From: CAG-217 sp963642245
GTDB taxonomy: Bacteria > Bacillota > Clostridia > Oscillospirales > Acutalibacteraceae
Length of the DNA stretch: 64,000 nt
Assembly: GCA_963642245.1 (NCBI GenBank)
Contig: CAVIFY010000007.1
Span: forward strand, 1-64,000
Direction of reading: 5' to 3'
Shown here: positions 52,441 through 59,767 of the stretch, piece after piece
Position numbering within the stretch: position 1 is the stretch's first letter
Layout of the letters: every line of letters begins with the position of its first letter
Translations under genes and position numbers: made by a program
Notes under the pieces: generated by a model
The model's input: the letters and a program-made list of their open reading frames with translations, nothing else
What the model was told of the DNA's origin: nothing
The model's database searches: none

Positions 52441-52610
52441 CACAAAAGGCAGAGCACTGCCCATAGTTTATAATGTAGCGTATGGGCCCTGTGCGACGGG
52501 ATGCTACGAACCTTGTCAGGCGGGGAACCGAGCAGCAATAAGTGGATGTTTCTGTGCGCCGCAGACCAGTCTGTACGCTACATTATACCCTATGGCGGCT
52601 CTGCCTTTTT
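52441..52610 (+). ncRNA. ffs: Signal recognition particle RNA (4.5S type, extended helix)
   Basis: The core holds the Ffh-binding loop: GTCAGG, a GGAA tetraloop closed by CGG/CCG, then GAGCAGC, at about 52516-52540. Outer strands 52444-52482 and 52574-52610 pair almost throughout (12, 6 and 14 bp segments), and the last segment runs into TTTTT, so helix and terminator are one. No Alu-type 5' domain is seen. It directly precedes dnaX, as scr does in B. subtilis. Ends are set from the promoter and T run. Confidence 0.88.
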
Positions 52611-52629
52611 CATTATTCAGGAGGTCCCT

Positions 52630-54333
52630 ATGTACCAGGTTTTATATCGTAAATACCGCCCGCGGGTCTTTGCCGATGTGTACGGCCAGGACCATGTGAC
52701 CTCCACGCTGAAAAACGAGATCAAAGAGGGCCGCATTTCCCACGCCTATCTGTTTACCGGCTCCCGCGGCACCGGCAAGACCACCTGCGCCAAAATCTTG
52801 GCTAAGGCGGTGAACTGCCCCAATGCTGTGGACGGCGAGCCTTGCAACGAATGCGAGATCTGCAAAGGGCTGGACAGCGGCACCATCTACGATGTGGTAG
52901 AGATCGACGCCGCCTCCAACAACGGCGTAGACAATATCCGCGACCTGCGGGAGGAGGTCAACTACACCCCCACCCGCGGCAAGTACCGGGTCTACATTAT
53001 CGACGAGGTGCATATGCTCTCCACCGGGGCATTCAACGCCCTGCTCAAGACCCTGGAGGAGCCGCCCGCCCATGTGATCTTTATTTTAGCCACCACAGAG
53101 GTGCACAAGCTGCCTGCCACCATTCTCAGCCGGTGCCAGCGCTTTGACTTTAAGCGTATTCAGCCGGAGACCATGGCGGTGCGCTTGCAGCAGGTGGCCG
53201 GGCTGGAGGGCATGGAGCTGGCGCCGGACGCCGCTACCCTGATCGCCCGCATTGCAGACGGTGCCCTGCGCGACGGCCTGTCCATTCTGGACCAGTGCGC
53301 CGGGCGCAGCAAGCAAATCACCGCCCAACTGGTCAGCGAAGTGGCCGGTTTGGCCGGGCGCGAGGCGCTCTATCGCCTGTCTGACGCCGTACTGGCGCGG
53401 GACAGCAGCGCCGCTGCGGAGGAGCTGGCCCAGCTGCATGAGAACAGCTACGATATGGAGCGGCTGTGCGTGGAGATGATCAACCACTTCCGCAACTTTA
53501 TGATGGTCAAAACGGTAAAGAAAAGCCGCGAGCTGATCATCTGCACCGACGATGAATACACGCATATTGAGGAGAGCGCCGGGCAGTTCACCCTGGCCCA
53601 GATCCTCCGTGGGCTGGACCTGTTCCAGTCTACTTTGGTAAAGATCAAAGGCGGCGCCACCCCGCGTATTGAGATGGAGATGGCCTTTGTCCGCCTGTGT
53701 GAACCCAAGTTGGAGACAGACCCGGACGCCATCAACCAGCGCCTGTCCGCCCTGGAGCGCACAGTGCAAAACGGCGTGCCTGCCGCACCGGTCAAGACCG
53801 TGCAGTCCCCCGCCCCGGCGGAGCGCCCTGCACCGGCACAGCCGACCGTGCCACCCACCCCGCAGCCTGCGCCGGAGCCGGAGCCTGTACCTGCGGCACC
53901 TGTCGAGCCTGCACCGGCACCGATGGCAGAGCCTGTACAACCGGCGGCGCCCCTGCCCCAAGAACCGGCAGCCCCCGCACCGTCCCCTGCTCCCGCAGCG
54001 GACAGCGAGCAGCAGCTGTTTATGCAGTGGGCAGATCTGATGGAAATTCTCCACCGCACGGATATTGCCCTGTTCGGCGTGCTCAATGGCTCCCAGGGCT
54101 ACACCCGGGGCGAGTTTTTCCTGATCGACAGCCCCAACCCCACCATCAAGGAGTTCATCAAGATCTCCACCCACTCTAAGGCCATTCGCGCGGCTCTTCA
54201 CGAGCTTACCGGCCACAACTACAAGCTGGGCCTGTTTAAGAAGAAATCCACCGAGCAAGCGCCCCGGCGGGACCCGTTAGAGGACCTGCTGAGCAAAGCC
54301 CGGGAAAATAATATTCAAATCGAAGAACATTAA
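52630..54333 (+). CDS. dnaX: DNA polymerase III subunits gamma/tau
   Basis: This 567-residue clamp-loader ATPase has GSRGTGKTTCAKILAKAVNC (Walker A, about 45), a zinc Cys cluster (NCPN...CNECEICK), EIDAASNNGVDNIRDL, VYIIDEVHMLS (Walker B) and ATTEVHKLPATILSRCQRFDFKRI. A Pro/Ala-rich linker (about 395-460) leads to a tau-like C-terminus. ATG 52630 follows AGGAGG; the frame upstream overlaps the SRP RNA and is rejected. I did not find a clear slippery site. Confidence 0.96.
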   Translation: MYQVLYRKYRPRVFADVYGQDHVTSTLKNEIKEGRISHAYLFTGSRGTGKTTCAKILAKAVNCPNAVDGEPCNECEICKGLDSGTIYDVVEIDAASNNGVDNIRDLREEVNYTPTRGKYRVYIIDEVHMLSTGAFNALLKTLEEPPAHVIFILATTEVHKLPATILSRCQRFDFKRIQPETMAVRLQQVAGLEGMELAPDAATLIARIADGALRDGLSILDQCAGRSKQITAQLVSEVAGLAGREALYRLSDAVLARDSSAAAEELAQLHENSYDMERLCVEMINHFRNFMMVKTVKKSRELIICTDDEYTHIEESAGQFTLAQILRGLDLFQSTLVKIKGGATPRIEMEMAFVRLCEPKLETDPDAINQRLSALERTVQNGVPAAPVKTVQSPAPAERPAPAQPTVPPTPQPAPEPEPVPAAPVEPAPAPMAEPVQPAAPLPQEPAAPAPSPAPAADSEQQLFMQWADLMEILHRTDIALFGVLNGSQGYTRGEFFLIDSPNPTIKEFIKISTHSKAIRAALHELTGHNYKLGLFKKKSTEQAPRRDPLEDLLSKARENNIQIEEH

Positions 54334-54344
54334 AGGAGCATACT

Positions 54345-54689
54345 ATGAAAGCAAGACTTCCCCAGGGTATGGGCGGCGGACCGCAGAATATGCAGTCCAT
54401 GCTGCGCCAGGCCCAGAAGATGCAGGAGAACATTGAGGCCAAAAAGGCCGAGCTGGAGGAGAAAGAATATGTGGTCTCTTCCGGCGGCGGCATGGTAGAG
54501 GTAACCGCCAACGGCAAGCACGAGATCAAAGCCATCGGCATTGACCCGGAAGTGGTAGACCCGGAAGATGTGGAAATGCTGGAGGATATGCTGCTGGCCG
54601 CCATCAACGAGGCCATGCGCAAGATCGACGAGGACTCGGAGAAAGAGCTGTCTGCCGTCACCGGCGGGCTGAACATTCCCGGCCTTTAA
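54345..54689 (+). CDS. ybaB: YbaB/EbfC nucleoid-associated protein
   Basis: This 114-residue DNA-binding dimer has MQSMLRQAQKMQENIEAKKAELEEKEYVVSSGGGMVEVTANGKHEIKAIGIDPEVVDPEDVEMLEDMLLAA-type sequence, the family core from the coiled part to the beta sheet. It lies between dnaX and recR as in most bacteria. Probably has a role in nucleoid organisation or repair. Confidence 0.96.
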   Translation: MKARLPQGMGGGPQNMQSMLRQAQKMQENIEAKKAELEEKEYVVSSGGGMVEVTANGKHEIKAIGIDPEVVDPEDVEMLEDMLLAAINEAMRKIDEDSEKELSAVTGGLNIPGL

Positions 54690-54701
54690 TCGGTAAGCGG
54701 T

Positions 54702-55301
54702 ATGCGATATAACTTAGCCGCACTGCAAAATCTGGTGGACCAGTTTGAGCGTATGCAGGGGATCGGTCACAAGACCGCCCAGCGTATGGCGTTCTATGTG
54801 CTGGGCCTGTCAGATGAAGAGACCAAGGCTTTTACCGACGCGATTACTGAGGCTCATACCAAGATCCACCAGTGCAAGATCTGCTGCGATCTGGCGGAGG
54901 AGGAGCTTTGCCCCATCTGCAAGAACCCGGCCCGGGATAAAAGCGTGATCTGCGTGGTGGAGGACCCGCGGGATGTGGCCGCCATTGAGCGCACCCACGA
55001 GTACAACGGCACCTACCATGTGCTCCACGGCGCCATCTCGCCTATGGATAATATCGGCCCGGATCAGATCCGCATTAAGGAGCTGCTGGCCCGGCTGAAC
55101 GACGGCACGGTGGAGGAGGTCATTATGGCCACCAATCCCACCGTAGAGGGCGAGGCCACCGCCATGTATATCAGCCGACTGCTGAAGCCCATGGGCATTA
55201 CCGTCAGCCGCCTGGCCTATGGCGTGCCGGTGGGTGCCGACTTGGAATATGCCGATGAGGTCACCCTGTCCAGAGCCTTGGAGGGGCGCAGCCTGATTTA
55301 A
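54702..55301 (+). CDS. recR: Recombination protein RecR
   Basis: This 199-residue protein loads RecA with RecFO. It has the helix-hairpin-helix MQGIGHKTAQRMAFYVL, the Cys4 zinc finger CKICCDLAEEELCPICKNPARD, the Toprim domain VICVVEDPRDVAAIERT, and the Walker-like end ATNPTVEGEATAMYISRLL...RLAYGVPVGADLEYADEVTL. Length is normal. It lies 12 bases after ybaB. Confidence 0.97.
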   Translation: MRYNLAALQNLVDQFERMQGIGHKTAQRMAFYVLGLSDEETKAFTDAITEAHTKIHQCKICCDLAEEELCPICKNPARDKSVICVVEDPRDVAAIERTHEYNGTYHVLHGAISPMDNIGPDQIRIKELLARLNDGTVEEVIMATNPTVEGEATAMYISRLLKPMGITVSRLAYGVPVGADLEYADEVTLSRALEGRSLI

Positions 55302-55327
55302 CAAAAAAACAGAAAGGAGTGGGCGCT

Positions 55328-55792
55328 TTGGGAGAAGCAAAGCAAGTGATTGCCCGCAACAAAAAAGCGTTCCACGACTATTTTGTGCTGGACACCTACG
55401 AGGCGGGACTGGAGCTATTCGGCACGGAGATCAAGTCCATTCGCCAGGGCAAAGTGAATTTGAAAGACAGCTGGTGCAGCATTGACGAGGGCCAGATGTA
55501 TGCCGTGGGGGTGCATATCTCCCCTTACGACCACGGCAATATTTTCAATCGGGACCCTATGCGCCGCAAGCGACTGCTGCTGCATAAGAAAGAAATTCTC
55601 CGCCTGGCTGCGGACAGCCAGCAGCAGGGGCTGTCTGTCATTCCCTTGCAGCTGTATATCATCAAGGGCCGCGCCAAATTGGAGATCGGCCTGTGCAAGG
55701 GTAAAAAGCTCTATGATAAGCGGGCCGTGGCTGCCAAAAAAGCCTCGCAGCGGGACATTGACCGCGCCTTGAAAGACCGGCAGCGGGATTGA
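55328..55792 (+). CDS. smpB: SsrA-binding protein SmpB, TTG start
   Basis: This 154-residue tmRNA partner shows IARNKKAFHDYFVLDTYEAGLELFGTEIKSIRQGKVNLKD, HISPYDHGN, RRKRLLLHKKEI and the C-terminal KLYDKR..A.KKASQRDIDRALK tail that enters the decoding site. The start is TTG 55328-55330, eight bases after AAAGGAG; the in-frame GTG 55319 overlaps that site. It is directly followed by ssrA. Confidence 0.95.
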   Translation: MGEAKQVIARNKKAFHDYFVLDTYEAGLELFGTEIKSIRQGKVNLKDSWCSIDEGQMYAVGVHISPYDHGNIFNRDPMRRKRLLLHKKEILRLAADSQQQGLSVIPLQLYIIKGRAKLEIGLCKGKKLYDKRAVAAKKASQRDIDRALKDRQRD

Positions 55793-55815
55793 CCGCACCA
55801 AAAATAACGATAAAT

Positions 55816-56166
55816 GGGGATGAAAGGATTTCGACGGGTATAAAGAAGCACCGTAAGCGCATAGCGGAGTTGCACCGCTTAAAAAGTAACACCTTAAATT
55901 GAACTGACAATCATAAAACAGTAGCTCTGGCTGCTTAATTGCAGCCAGCGTTCTCGCTCTGAGGGCCACGGCAGGGATGAGAGCGTCGTTTAGTGGCGAA
56001 CTTGCACGGAGGAGCGTTCCGGCCCCCGTCAGGAATTAGGAACTACCGTAGCGCCCAGTCTGTTTGCCGGTGAAGCGTGAGGGGAACCCCCAGCGACAAA
56101 CTATATGCGTAGAAAGCGTTGCAGGCGTATATTCGGACGCGGTTTCGATTACCGCCATCTCCACCA
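55816..56166 (+). ncRNA. ssrA: Transfer-messenger RNA
   Basis: The ends GGGGATG and CATCTCC pair as an acceptor stem with encoded CCA at 56164-56166. A tRNA-like T arm (GGTTTCGATTACC) lies near the 3' end. The tag frame reads ...GAC AAT CAT AAA ACA GTA GCT CTG GCT GCT TAA (stop 55936-55938), giving a tag ending DNHKTVALAA. Resume codon could be GAC or the preceding ACT; I cannot tell by eye. Later pseudoknot-like GC segments follow. 351 nt is normal. Confidence 0.95.
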
Positions 56167-56167
56167 A

Positions 56168-56200
56168 AAAAGCAGCCCTCCGGGCTGCTTTTCGTTTTTT
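56168..56200 (+). terminator. Intrinsic terminator of ssrA
   Basis: AGCAGCCC pairs with GGGCTGCT around a 3-base loop, followed by TTTTCGTTTTTT. Confidence 0.9.
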
Positions 56201-56236
56201 ATGTGAGGTCTAAAATCGAACAAAAGCGATTCTTCA

Positions 56237-56265
56237 TGGACAATCAGCGCAGGGTATGGTATAGT
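56237..56265 (+). promoter_or_regulatory. SigA promoter of the Nudix-GNAT pair
   Basis: -35 TGGACA (56237-56242) and -10 TATAGT (56260-56265) are 17 bases apart, with extended TGG. Confidence 0.78.
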
Positions 56266-56304
56266 GTGAGTAAACACAAACAAAAGAAAAAGGCGGGCAG
56301 GTTT

Positions 56305-56760
56305 ATGAGCAAATACGAAAAAGCGGAGCTGACCAACATGTGCATGATCTATGACGGTGCCGGGCGTGTGGTGGTGCAGGACAAGGTCGGCCGCAGCTGG
56401 GGCGGGATCACCTTTCCCGGCGGACATGTGGAAAAGGACGAGTCCTTTGTGGACTCCGTTATTCGAGAAGTGAAAGAAGAGACCGGGCTGGATATTCAGT
56501 CCCCCAAGCTGTGCGGGATCAAGTGGTGGGAAGCGGGTCACGGTCGGCGCTACATTATCCTGCTGTTCAAAACCGACCGCTACACCGGCACGCTGCATGA
56601 TTCTAACGAAGGCAAAGTGTTTTGGGCTGAATTAGACACGCTGCGGTCCATGCGCCTGGCGCCCAGCTTTGACAAAATGCTGGATGTTTTCACCAACGAG
56701 GACATACAGGAATACATTCAGCGCAAAGGGACGGACGGGTGGACGGACATTTTGAAATGA
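56305..56760 (+). CDS. Nudix hydrolase (8-oxo-dGTP diphosphatase-like)
   Basis: This 151-residue protein carries the full Nudix box, GGHVEKDESFVDSVIREVKEETGL (shown only by its ends here: GGHVEKDE and REVKEETGL), at about residues 38-60. N-terminal ELTNMCMIYDGAGRVVVQDK and GITFPGGH fit MutT/YtkD-like enzymes that clean up oxidised nucleotides or other diphosphates. ATG 56305 begins at family length; upstream codons run into the tmRNA. Coupled by ATGA to the GNAT gene. Confidence 0.88.
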   Translation: MSKYEKAELTNMCMIYDGAGRVVVQDKVGRSWGGITFPGGHVEKDESFVDSVIREVKEETGLDIQSPKLCGIKWWEAGHGRRYIILLFKTDRYTGTLHDSNEGKVFWAELDTLRSMRLAPSFDKMLDVFTNEDIQEYIQRKGTDGWTDILK

Positions 56761-57482
56761 CAAAGCAAGAAATGATGGCCACCGTGTATCGCCAACTGGC
56801 GCTGGACTATAATTGCCAACCGGAGGACTTTACAAAAGCCGGCATTTTCTTTACAGAAGCCAAAATGCAGCCGGGACGGCGGGAAATGCCATTTGTCACC
56901 CCGCGCCTGGAAGTGATCACCATGGGCAACAGCACCGTGGTCAACGCATCTAAAAGCGTTATGCCCTATGTAAAGCGAAAATTCAGAAACAAAAGCAGCT
57001 ACGAAATTCTCACTGACAAGCTGGTCTACGGCGCAAATCCCTACTACCTCCCGGATATAGAGCGCATAAAGCCCATCGAAAACACCGCCTGTTCCTTTGC
57101 TCTGCTGGATAAAGACTTGCACGATTTGTATAAAAACAAGGGCTTTCCAAACGCATTACAGTATGACCCCAACAGCGCGCGGCCGGAGGTGCTGGCCGCC
57201 GTAGCCTATGACCAAGAGCAAATCGTCGGCATCGCTTGTGCCAGCGCAGACAGCAAGACAATGTGGCAGATCGGCGTGGATGTGCGTCCTGCCTATCGCG
57301 GCAACGGCATCGCGGTAAAGCTGGTGAACATGCTGACCATAGAGACTTTGGCCCGGGGCGCGGTGCCCTATTACACCACGGATATTGCCAATTTAAGCTC
57401 TCAAAAAGTGGCCGTCAAAAGCGGCTATTTGCCCGCCTGGACCCATTGTTTTAGAAACCGATTGCCAAAACTCCATAAATAA
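56757..57482 (+). CDS. GNAT-family acetyltransferase
   Basis: This 241-residue protein has an N-terminal domain of about 120 residues without a recognised family and a C-terminal GNAT core (about 125-230): EVLAAVAYDQEQIVGIACASAD, then MWQIGVDVRPAYRGNGIAVKLVNML, the acetyl-CoA loop. It overlaps the Nudix stop (ATGA). The substrate is unknown; the same layout is seen in proteins annotated as GNAT in gut Clostridia. Confidence 0.85.
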   Translation: MTKQEMMATVYRQLALDYNCQPEDFTKAGIFFTEAKMQPGRREMPFVTPRLEVITMGNSTVVNASKSVMPYVKRKFRNKSSYEILTDKLVYGANPYYLPDIERIKPIENTACSFALLDKDLHDLYKNKGFPNALQYDPNSARPEVLAAVAYDQEQIVGIACASADSKTMWQIGVDVRPAYRGNGIAVKLVNMLTIETLARGAVPYYTTDIANLSSQKVAVKSGYLPAWTHCFRNRLPKLHK

Positions 57483-57508
57483 AAGCAGCCCACTCGGGCT
57501 GCTTTTTT
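57482..57508 (+). terminator. Intrinsic terminator of the Nudix-GNAT pair
   Basis: AGCAGCCC pairs with GGGCTGCT around a 4-base loop and is followed by TTTTTT. The stem is the same as that of the ssrA terminator. Confidence 0.9.
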
Positions 57509-57616
57509 CATTTTTACGCGCCAAACAAAACAGCAGTATTTCTAATAAACCCGGCGGTTTTTCTGAAGTCTGCCGGGCGGCTATGTAGTATAGTGTAATT
57601 ATGCACCGCTGCACCA

Positions 57617-57651
57617 TATAAAAAGTGCAGTCCATCACTGAACTGCACTTT
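57617..57651 (-). terminator. Terminator of the ligase-reductase-zinc-ribbon operon
   Basis: A perfect 10-bp stem (AAAGTGCAGT with ACTGCACTTT, 57622-57651) around a 10-base loop, then TTA on the minus strand. It lies 55 bases beyond the last gene. Confidence 0.75.
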
Positions 57652-57705
57652 GGGCCGTCCGTCGCTACCGTAAAAGGGAGCGAACGATCCGATCGAATGA
57701 TATTT

Positions 57706-58305
57706 TTAGCGCTGCACCGGGCTGCCGCAGTGGGTACAATACTTGGCGTCGCGGCTCAACCGCTGACCGCAGCCGGGACAATTCCGGTCCATCCGACTGC
57801 CGCAATGGGCACAGTAGCTGCCCTTAGGGTTCAACCGGAGACAATGGGGACATACCACAGGTATGCGCAGCAAAAGCTCGTAAATTGCAACGGCGATCAC
57901 ATTGGTCAGCAGCGTCAGCAAAAACCAAAAACGCGCATGATAGCCGGCTTTTGCCGTCCTGCTTTTCATCCAAAAGGCCACCAGCAACCAATACCAAACC
58001 GCCATACCGACCCAGGCGCCTGCAATCCCGGCCAATGCGATCACTCGAATGGTACTCAAGGGCGTTATGTACGCGGCCAGCTCCCGCTTCTCCCCATGAT
58101 CCTCCGGCGGTACATTTTGCGCCTCGCCCACAAGATCGCCGGAGGGTTGACGATCTTTTATTTCCTCACTTTGGCTGATGCGGATCATCTCTTGGATCTG
58201 GGTTTGGCAGATCACGGCGACGGATACCGTACCGGCGACCAAAAGGATCACCAATGTAATGAACCAGGTCTTAAATTTAGACTTGTACGATCTTGCTGTC
58301 TGCAT
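57706..58305 (-). CDS. Membrane protein with two C-terminal zinc ribbons
   Basis: This 199-residue protein has one N-terminal membrane segment (WFITLVILLVAGTVSVAVICQ), an outer loop of about 50 residues, two more segments (RVIALAGIAGAWVGMAVWYWLLVAFW; FWFLLTLLTNVIAVAIYELLL) and two zinc ribbons at the end (CPHC...YCAHCG, CPGCG...YCTHCG). Function is unknown. It follows the reductase by 25 bases on the same strand, so it may take part in, or localise, that pathway. Confidence 0.78.
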   Translation of the reverse strand: MQTARSYKSKFKTWFITLVILLVAGTVSVAVICQTQIQEMIRISQSEEIKDRQPSGDLVGEAQNVPPEDHGEKRELAAYITPLSTIRVIALAGIAGAWVGMAVWYWLLVAFWMKSRTAKAGYHARFWFLLTLLTNVIAVAIYELLLRIPVVCPHCLRLNPKGSYCAHCGSRMDRNCPGCGQRLSRDAKYCTHCGSPVQR

Positions 58306-58330
58306 AAGTCATATCCTTTCTGAAAAAAAG

Positions 58331-59767
58331 TTAAATAAGGTGGCTTCTCTTAAAGTACACAATATAGGACTTCAAAAGTTCTTTATCCATAGGCGCGCAG
58401 CGAATATCGGTGCCTTCCAGCGCCGTACGGGTATTAAACATATCATAAATCGGCTGTCGCTCCATGTGCCTTGTTATAATATCGCCCTGGCCGTTATCCT
58501 CAAACATACAAGACAGGATCTTCAGCGCATTGCCGCCTAAGTTGGTTTTGCGCAGCGCAGCTTTCCACACCGAATAGGGCACCGGCAACACAAACAGACC
58601 GGAGGCATAAATGGCTTTTAACAGCTCTGCCGAGGACTTGATCTGCGGGTTGATGATGTTAAAAGCTTTGTCCCAACCATCGTCCATAAAAGCAATGTGC
58701 GCCATAACCGCACTGACATAATCCACCGGCGTAAAATTCAGCGGCATTTCCACAATGGGCACCACCTGCATTTGAATACAGCCGATGATCATTCGACTGG
58801 TCAGATCCCGTACAGCCCAAATGCCGTCCTGCTTGGTGCCTGTGATATCCCCGGGACGGTAGACCTTTGCTTTAATGCCCCGCGCCCTGGCCAGCATAAT
58901 GATTTTTTCGCTGACCCACTTCGTCTGGGAATAGCCAAGGAAATAGCCGTCCGACGACGCCAGCGGATCATCCTCCAGCGCATTTTTGGCAAAGTGACTG
59001 GGGTTATCATACACGCTGTAAGACGAGGTGTAATTCAAGTATTTCATCTTTTCTGTGGTGGCGATACGCAGGCACTCAACGGTAGAAGAAACATTGGCGC
59101 TCTTCATTGCAGCGTATGGATACAGAAAATTCAGCACCGCCCCGCAGTGGAAGATCATATCCGCCTGGCAACACACCGTGTGGTAATCCTGCGGCGACAT
59201 GGCAAATTTCTCTTTGGTCAAATCCCCCGGCACAGCCAGGATCCGATGCCGAAACGCAGGGTCCCAGCAGTGGAACCGGAGCATATTCATTTTAATGCGC
59301 TCCAGTCCGTCGTACCGATCTCTGCACCGGGTCAGGCAATACACCCGGATCTCCGCATCCTTTTGCAGCAGATCCCGCAGAAGATAGGCGCCCAAAAAAC
59401 CGGTGGCGCCGGTTAAAAAAATCGTTTTACACGCCGAGGCAGGCACCGTATAGTCGCCCATCGGCTGAATATCTTCCGGCAAGACCACCTCCCGGTCCAG
59501 ATCCACCTGCACCGGCACCGGGTCCGCAGGGACCTCGCTTTTGCAGGACAACACCAGCTTGCAGATCGCCTGCGGTGTGGGGCACAGCAGCACCGCCCGC
59601 GGATCCAGCTCTACCTGAAATGTGCTCTCCATCCGGCTGATGGCCGCCATCATTCCCAGCGAGTCGCCGCCCAGATCCAAAAAGTTGGAGTCGTCGTCTA
59701 CCGTCTTGCCGCTGAGCTGCTCTGAAAAGCAGGCTTTGATTTTTTCAAGCACTTGGTCTTTGTCCAT
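58331..59767 (-). CDS. Carrier protein-thioester reductase (T-R didomain, Lys2/CAR type)
   Basis: This 478-residue protein has an acyl/peptidyl-carrier domain (about 1-75) with LDLGGDSLGM, whose Ser36 should carry phosphopantetheine. A reductase domain follows (about 112-478) with TGATGFLGAYLL for NAD(P)H, YNYTSSYSVYD and YFLGYSQTKWVSEK giving the catalytic Tyr and Lys. Such R domains release a thioester as aldehyde or alcohol. Adenylation is supplied by the upstream ligase gene, whose stop shares a base with this start. A carrier-priming transferase is not in the window. Confidence 0.9.
   Translation of the reverse strand: MDKDQVLEKIKACFSEQLSGKTVDDDSNFLDLGGDSLGMMAAISRMESTFQVELDPRAVLLCPTPQAICKLVLSCKSEVPADPVPVQVDLDREVVLPEDIQPMGDYTVPASACKTIFLTGATGFLGAYLLRDLLQKDAEIRVYCLTRCRDRYDGLERIKMNMLRFHCWDPAFRHRILAVPGDLTKEKFAMSPQDYHTVCCQADMIFHCGAVLNFLYPYAAMKSANVSSTVECLRIATTEKMKYLNYTSSYSVYDNPSHFAKNALEDDPLASSDGYFLGYSQTKWVSEKIIMLARARGIKAKVYRPGDITGTKQDGIWAVRDLTSRMIIGCIQMQVVPIVEMPLNFTPVDYVSAVMAHIAFMDDGWDKAFNIINPQIKSSAELLKAIYASGLFVLPVPYSVWKAALRKTNLGGNALKILSCMFEDNGQGDIITRHMERQPIYDMFNTRTALEGTDIRCAPMDKELLKSYIVYFKRSHLI

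Noticed and set aside
52501..52629. N-terminal extension of DnaX
   Set aside because: It overlaps the SRP RNA; DnaX homologues start MYQVLYRKYRP, and AGGAGG precedes that ATG.
57511..57616. Possible plus-strand gene or small RNA from the TATAGT box near 57590
   Set aside because: There is no good -35 box, no frame and no downstream terminator on that strand apart from the hairpin assigned to the opposite operon.
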